DNA of 7,921 nucleotides, taken from DASZGL01 sp035938875. Lineage in GTDB: Bacteria > Chloroflexota > Dormibacteria > Aeolococcales > Aeolococcaceae. Under the pieces are notes generated by a model, which saw only the letters and a program-made list of their open reading frames with translations, was not told the DNA's origin and made no database searches. The DNA is taken from the NCBI GenBank assembly GCA_035938875.1, contig DASZGL010000114.1, positions 1 through 7,921 of the forward strand, in the 5' to 3' direction. Below, piece by piece: positions 5,205 to 7,921 of this stretch. Each line of letters starts with the position of its first letter. Within the stretch, counting starts at the first letter, position 1. Position numbers and translations under genes: made by a program.

Positions 5205-6080
5205 TTGACGTTGGAGGAGCCCGCCCTCGTCCTCGCCGCCGGCGCCGAGATCGCCGAGTGCCCCGTCTGGGACCAAGCGACGGGGCGCCTCCTCTGGGTC
5301 GACCTCTACGACAGCGCCCTGCATCGCTTCGACCCGGCCAGTGGCTGCGACGAGGTGCTTCGGCTCGAGCAGCCGATCAGTGCCGTGGCTCGCAGGGAGT
5401 CAGGCGGCTACGTGGCCGCGTGCCGCGACGGGTTTGCCGCGATCGACGAGGACGGCAGCATGCGGATGCTCGCCGAGGTCGAGGCAGACCGCCCCGACAG
5501 CCGGCTCAACGACGGCCGCTGCGACCACCGGGGACGCTTCTGGGCGGGGACCATGGCCGACGACATGCGCCCCGGTGCCGGGGCGCTGTACCGGCTCGGC
5601 GCCGATCTACGGATCAGTCGGGTGCTCGCCGACGTCGGGATCTCCAACGGCATGGACTGGAGCGCAGACGCCGCGCTGATGTACTACGTCGACAGCCACT
5701 CGCGCACCGTCGACGTCTTCGACTTCGACGTCGCCTCCGGTGAGGTGGAGAACCGGCGCACGCTGTTGCGCTTCCTCGACGGCGAGGGCATTCCCGACGG
5801 TCTCACAGTCGACGCCGAGGGATGCATCTGGCTGGCTCTGCCGCGGGCGTACTCTCTGCATCGCTACACGCCAGATGGCCGCCTGGACCGAAGGCTACGT
5901 TTTGTGGTGCGGTTGGTCACCAGCTGCGGATTCGGCGGTGCTGCCCTCGATGAGCTCTACGTGACCACCGGGGCGCGCGACCTCACCGCCGCGCAGAGGG
6001 TGGATCGACCAGAAGCCGGCGGCATCTTCCGGGTCCGTCCCGGCGTCGTCGGACAGCCGCCGCGAGCGTTTGCCGGGTGA
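5205..6080 (+). CDS. SMP-30/gluconolactonase/regucalcin-family lactonase
   Basis: This is a six-bladed beta-propeller hydrolase that opens sugar or related lactones using one divalent metal ion. The 291-aa length is normal. The four expected metal ligands are present: E18 (AECPVWD), N102 (RLNDGRCD, then GRFWAGTM), N148 (ISNGMDWS) and D198 (GIPDGLTVD). The C-terminal hallmarks TSCGFGG (239-245), LYVTTGA (251-257) and AGGIFRV (271-277) are also seen, so the enzyme should be intact. The start is TTG in either case: 5205, or 5211 two codons later; no ATG or GTG fits and there is no ribosome site. No sugar dehydrogenase, transporter or regulator is adjacent, so the natural lactone is not indicated. 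It diverges from the response regulator and converges with the methyltransferase gene 17 nt downstream. The segment around 209-215 (WLALPRA) departs from the usual WGG-containing stretch, which may alter the substrate pocket. Confidence 0.92.
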   Translation: MTLEEPALVLAAGAEIAECPVWDQATGRLLWVDLYDSALHRFDPASGCDEVLRLEQPISAVARRESGGYVAACRDGFAAIDEDGSMRMLAEVEADRPDSRLNDGRCDHRGRFWAGTMADDMRPGAGALYRLGADLRISRVLADVGISNGMDWSADAALMYYVDSHSRTVDVFDFDVASGEVENRRTLLRFLDGEGIPDGLTVDAEGCIWLALPRAYSLHRYTPDGRLDRRLRFVVRLVTSCGFGGAALDELYVTTGARDLTAAQRVDRPEAGGIFRVRPGVVGQPPRAFAG

Positions 6081-6097
6081 AATAGCTGCGCCCAAGG

Positions 6098-6877
6098 CTA
6101 GGGGGCGGGACGCACCGAGGGCGCCTTGCCGGCACGCACTCCGTGGCAGACGAGCACCTCCGCGTCCCACCACAACAGTCCCCGCGCCTCCCACAGGCGC
6201 ATTCGGCCCTGTCGACGAAGCGTGTCGATGTCAGCCAGGTCTCCGCTGAACTGCTCCTTGGGGAGAAAGAACTGTCGGTAGGCGGCAATGGTGCGCACGC
6301 TGAACAGGTTGTCGAGACGCCGCCGGATCGCCGGCGTGAACTGAACGGACCCCAGTGGCTGCACCAGGCGTCCACCATTCGGGCGCAGCATGCGGGGCGC
6401 GCTGTCGATGACACGAAGCGGCAGTGCGATCCCGTCTCCTGCACCGCCGTGGCGATCGGGGTACCACCCCATTCTGTCGGCGACCGCGTCCGGCACACCG
6501 GAGATGTCGTTGATCAGCACATCGACGTTCATCCTGTCCTGGTGGAAGGCGTCGACTCCGTCGGCGCAGACGAATCTCACGCGATCGTCGACCCCGGCTC
6601 GGACCGCGTTGCGCCGTGCGAGACAGATCGCCGCGGCAGAGACGTCCGTGGCCACCACACGCGAGGCTCCCAGCCGCGCCGCCACGATGCCGAGAAAGCC
6701 GCCTCCGCAGCCGACGTCCAGCACGACGCCCATGTCGTCGATCGTCTGCAGGGCCTCGACGATGGCTTCGGAGGTGAGCGTGGGCATGAAGACACGGGAA
6801 TCGAGCTCGTACTCGAACGTGCCTCCTGCGCCAGTCCAGCGCACGAGGCTGTCTCCCAGTCTCACGAAGTTACTCAC
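6098..6877 (-). CDS. Class I SAM-dependent methyltransferase
   Basis: This 259-aa cytoplasmic methyltransferase binds S-adenosylmethionine in a Rossmann fold. Motif I is VLDVGCGGG (52-60), the acidic end of strand 2 is D78 (VVATDVS), and CADGVDAF (104-111) is the next strand-end region. At the position of the NPPY motif of HemK/PrmC, RsmC and DNA N6-adenine enzymes it reads LINDISGVPD (121-130). A Gly-rich GGAGDG (144-149) follows, reminiscent of the GGxDG of HemK-like proteins. General form suggests the small-methyltransferase (MTS/HemK-like) group, but the altered motif speaks against Gln or adenine N-methylation. The substrate is unknown. The start is GTG with only a weak GGGA 7 nt upstream; a second GTG four codons later is possible. 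It lies downstream of the beta-helix gene on the same strand, 127 nt away, with its own candidate promoter. Confidence 0.85.
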   Translation of the reverse strand: MSNFVRLGDSLVRWTGAGGTFEYELDSRVFMPTLTSEAIVEALQTIDDMGVVLDVGCGGGFLGIVAARLGASRVVATDVSAAAICLARRNAVRAGVDDRVRFVCADGVDAFHQDRMNVDVLINDISGVPDAVADRMGWYPDRHGGAGDGIALPLRVIDSAPRMLRPNGGRLVQPLGSVQFTPAIRRRLDNLFSVRTIAAYRQFFLPKEQFSGDLADIDTLRRQGRMRLWEARGLLWWDAEVLVCHGVRAGKAPSVRPAP

Positions 6878-6920
6878 GGCAAGGTCCCGCTGATTCCGAG
6901 GTCTTGAGCGCCAGGGACCC

Positions 6921-6948
6921 AGGTTAGCCGTTCAGTGGCTCATGTCGA
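6921..6948 (-). promoter_or_regulatory. Candidate promoter for the methyltransferase gene
   Basis: On the minus strand, TCGACA (6948-6943) and TAACCT (6926-6921) are spaced 16 bp. This gives a start near 6914 and a leader of about 37 nt before the GTG. It lies in the 127-nt gap behind the beta-helix gene, and would let the methyltransferase be transcribed on its own. The match is by eye. Confidence 0.4.
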
Positions 6949-7004
6949 CGTAGCGGCACCGTCAGCCATCGGGCACAGCCGGGCCTCGTGCGTGGGCGTG
7001 GTCG

Positions 7005-7921
7005 TCAGCCGCAGTCCCAGGCCGCTTTGGACGGGCTGGCCGTCGTGCACTTGTTGTCGTGGAAGGTCTGGGTCCCGCCACCGTCCCACCGCAGGTCGAC
7101 CACGGAGTTGTGATGAGCGCTGTTCTCGACGAAGGTGCTCCAGTTGGTGCTGCTGACCACGATGCCCGACCCATTGTGATTGGCGGTGTTGTCGCGCACC
7201 GTGATGTGCGTCGAATGGCCGATGAAGATGCCGTCGGGAACGTTGCGCGCCGACCAGTTGTCCTCGACCCGTGTGCCGTCGGAATACTGTACGTCGATAC
7301 CGTTGTGTGTGTTGTCGGTCACCACGTTGTCGGTGACGGTGACATCGTTGGCCGCATATACCTCGAGACCCGGTGCCGTCTTGCCGACCTTGACGGAGTT
7401 GTTGACCACGGTGTTGTCGGTGACCGTGTCGAATGAGCTCTTGATCGTTGTACTGCACTGGCCGTCATAGATGCCCTGGCGGTCGTTGTCGCTCACCCGG
7501 TTGCCGGCGATGAGGTTGTGCTGGCCGATCCGTGTCGTCCCGGGGATGGGGTCGACGCAGATGACAATGCCCGTGCCCTGCACCCCGGTGGCGTCCTTGT
7601 CGCCGAAGACGACGTTGTCCAGGATGCGATTGCGGCTGCTCTCCTGCAGGTAGATCCCGTTATTGTCGTCGTGGACGCGATTGTGGCTCAGCGTCGCACG
7701 ATCAACAGAGGTGATGAAGTTGATGACGTTGTCGTCTCCGCCGACCAGGATGCCTGTGCCGGAGCCGTTGGCCCTCTTGAACCCCGAGATGTCGAAGCCG
7801 CGAATGGTGACGTCGTTGGCAAGGACGGTGATGCCAGTCTCCGGGGTCGGCCCGGTGGCACCTGCGGGTACCAGGAAAGCCTTGCCGTCGTGCCTGGCCT
7901 TGAGCGTGAGGTGCGCCTTGT
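7005..7921 (-). CDS. Right-handed parallel beta-helix repeat protein, 5' end cut by window edge
   Basis: The C-terminal 304 residues and stop are visible; the start, and any signal peptide, lie beyond the right edge. The sequence is built of turns of about 22-25 residues carrying N-x-V/A-x-x-N-x-x-G-I patterns, such as HNRVHDDNNGIYL, GNRVSDNDRQGIY, DNVVTDNTHNGIDV and DNTANHNGSGIVV. This is the stacked-coil form of pectate-lyase-like, NosD/CASH-type and C5-epimerase-like proteins. It opens with an ITVLANDVTIRGFDISGF stretch typical of the first coil. It ends with NKCTTASPSKAAWDCG, where two Cys could form a disulfide, as expected of an exported protein. No catalytic residues can be assigned, so polysaccharide lyase, epimerase, glycosidase or pure binding roles all remain open. 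No carbohydrate gene is adjacent in the window. Confidence 0.85.
   Translation of the reverse strand, partial: KAHLTLKARHDGKAFLVPAGATGPTPETGITVLANDVTIRGFDISGFKRANGSGTGILVGGDDNVINFITSVDRATLSHNRVHDDNNGIYLQESSRNRILDNVVFGDKDATGVQGTGIVICVDPIPGTTRIGQHNLIAGNRVSDNDRQGIYDGQCSTTIKSSFDTVTDNTVVNNSVKVGKTAPGLEVYAANDVTVTDNVVTDNTHNGIDVQYSDGTRVEDNWSARNVPDGIFIGHSTHITVRDNTANHNGSGIVVSSTNWSTFVENSAHHNSVVDLRWDGGGTQTFHDNKCTTASPSKAAWDCG

Noticed and set aside
6081..6110. Possible terminator between the converging lactonase and methyltransferase genes
   Set aside because: Only a 5-bp CGCCC/GGGCG stem with a 9-base loop and no T-run can be drawn; too weak to call.
7020..7700. DNA-level tandem repeats in the beta-helix gene
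   Set aside because: Recurring GTTGTCGGTGACG-like words reflect the protein repeat (DNTV, NN); they vary in length and spacing and are not a DNA repeat array or CRISPR.

Overview
The window is high-GC DNA with dense, alternating-strand genes, strong G/C bias at third codon positions, and GTG and TTG start codons. The protein families (KstR2-like TetR regulator, NDP-forming acyl-CoA ligase, fatty-acyl-CoA-ligase-type AMP-forming enzyme) fit a high-GC actinomycete (Actinomycetota). The genus cannot be told from the sequence. No RNA gene, transposase, integrase, CRISPR array or plasmid function was seen.

Layout. (1) 1-1792, minus: an NDP-forming acyl-CoA synthetase whose 3' end, including the end of its ATP-grasp domain, lies outside the window. 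(2) 1789-2634, minus: a TetR/AcrR repressor sharing an ATGA stop/start overlap with gene 1, so the two form one operon. (3) 2635-2750: a divergent control region with a perfect 18-bp palindrome, a second imperfect copy directly beside it, candidate promoters for both directions, and a possible 17-codon leader ORF. (4) 2751-4304, plus: an AMP-forming acyl-CoA ligase. (5) 4330-4584, plus: an 84-aa protein with a desulforedoxin-type metal knuckle, 25 nt behind the ligase. (6) 4598-5053, minus: a stand-alone receiver-domain response regulator. (7) 5205-6080, plus: an SMP-30/gluconolactonase-type lactonase. (8) 6098-6877, minus: a class I SAM-dependent methyltransferase. (9) 7005 to the right edge, minus: the C-terminal part of a right-handed parallel beta-helix protein, probably secreted. 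No stretch over 300 bases lacks a gene.

How the genes fit together. Genes 1-5 look like one regulatory unit. A TetR protein of the type that senses acyl-CoA or lipid-like ligands sits between two enzymes that both make acyl-CoA thioesters by different chemistry, one through acyl-phosphate and phosphohistidine and the other through acyl-adenylate. The operator pair lies where it could control both directions. The small metal-knuckle protein is probably co-transcribed with the AMP-forming ligase. Genes 6-9 show no clear functional link to this unit or to each other: the response regulator has no kinase beside it, and the lactonase, methyltransferase and beta-helix protein look like ordinary chromosomal genes.

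The observations most worth following are the Cys-to-His change in the desulforedoxin-like site, the tandem operator with promoters facing each other across it, and the leader ORF coupled to the ligase start. Family assignments rest on motifs read by eye. Promoters and operators are pattern matches without experimental support.
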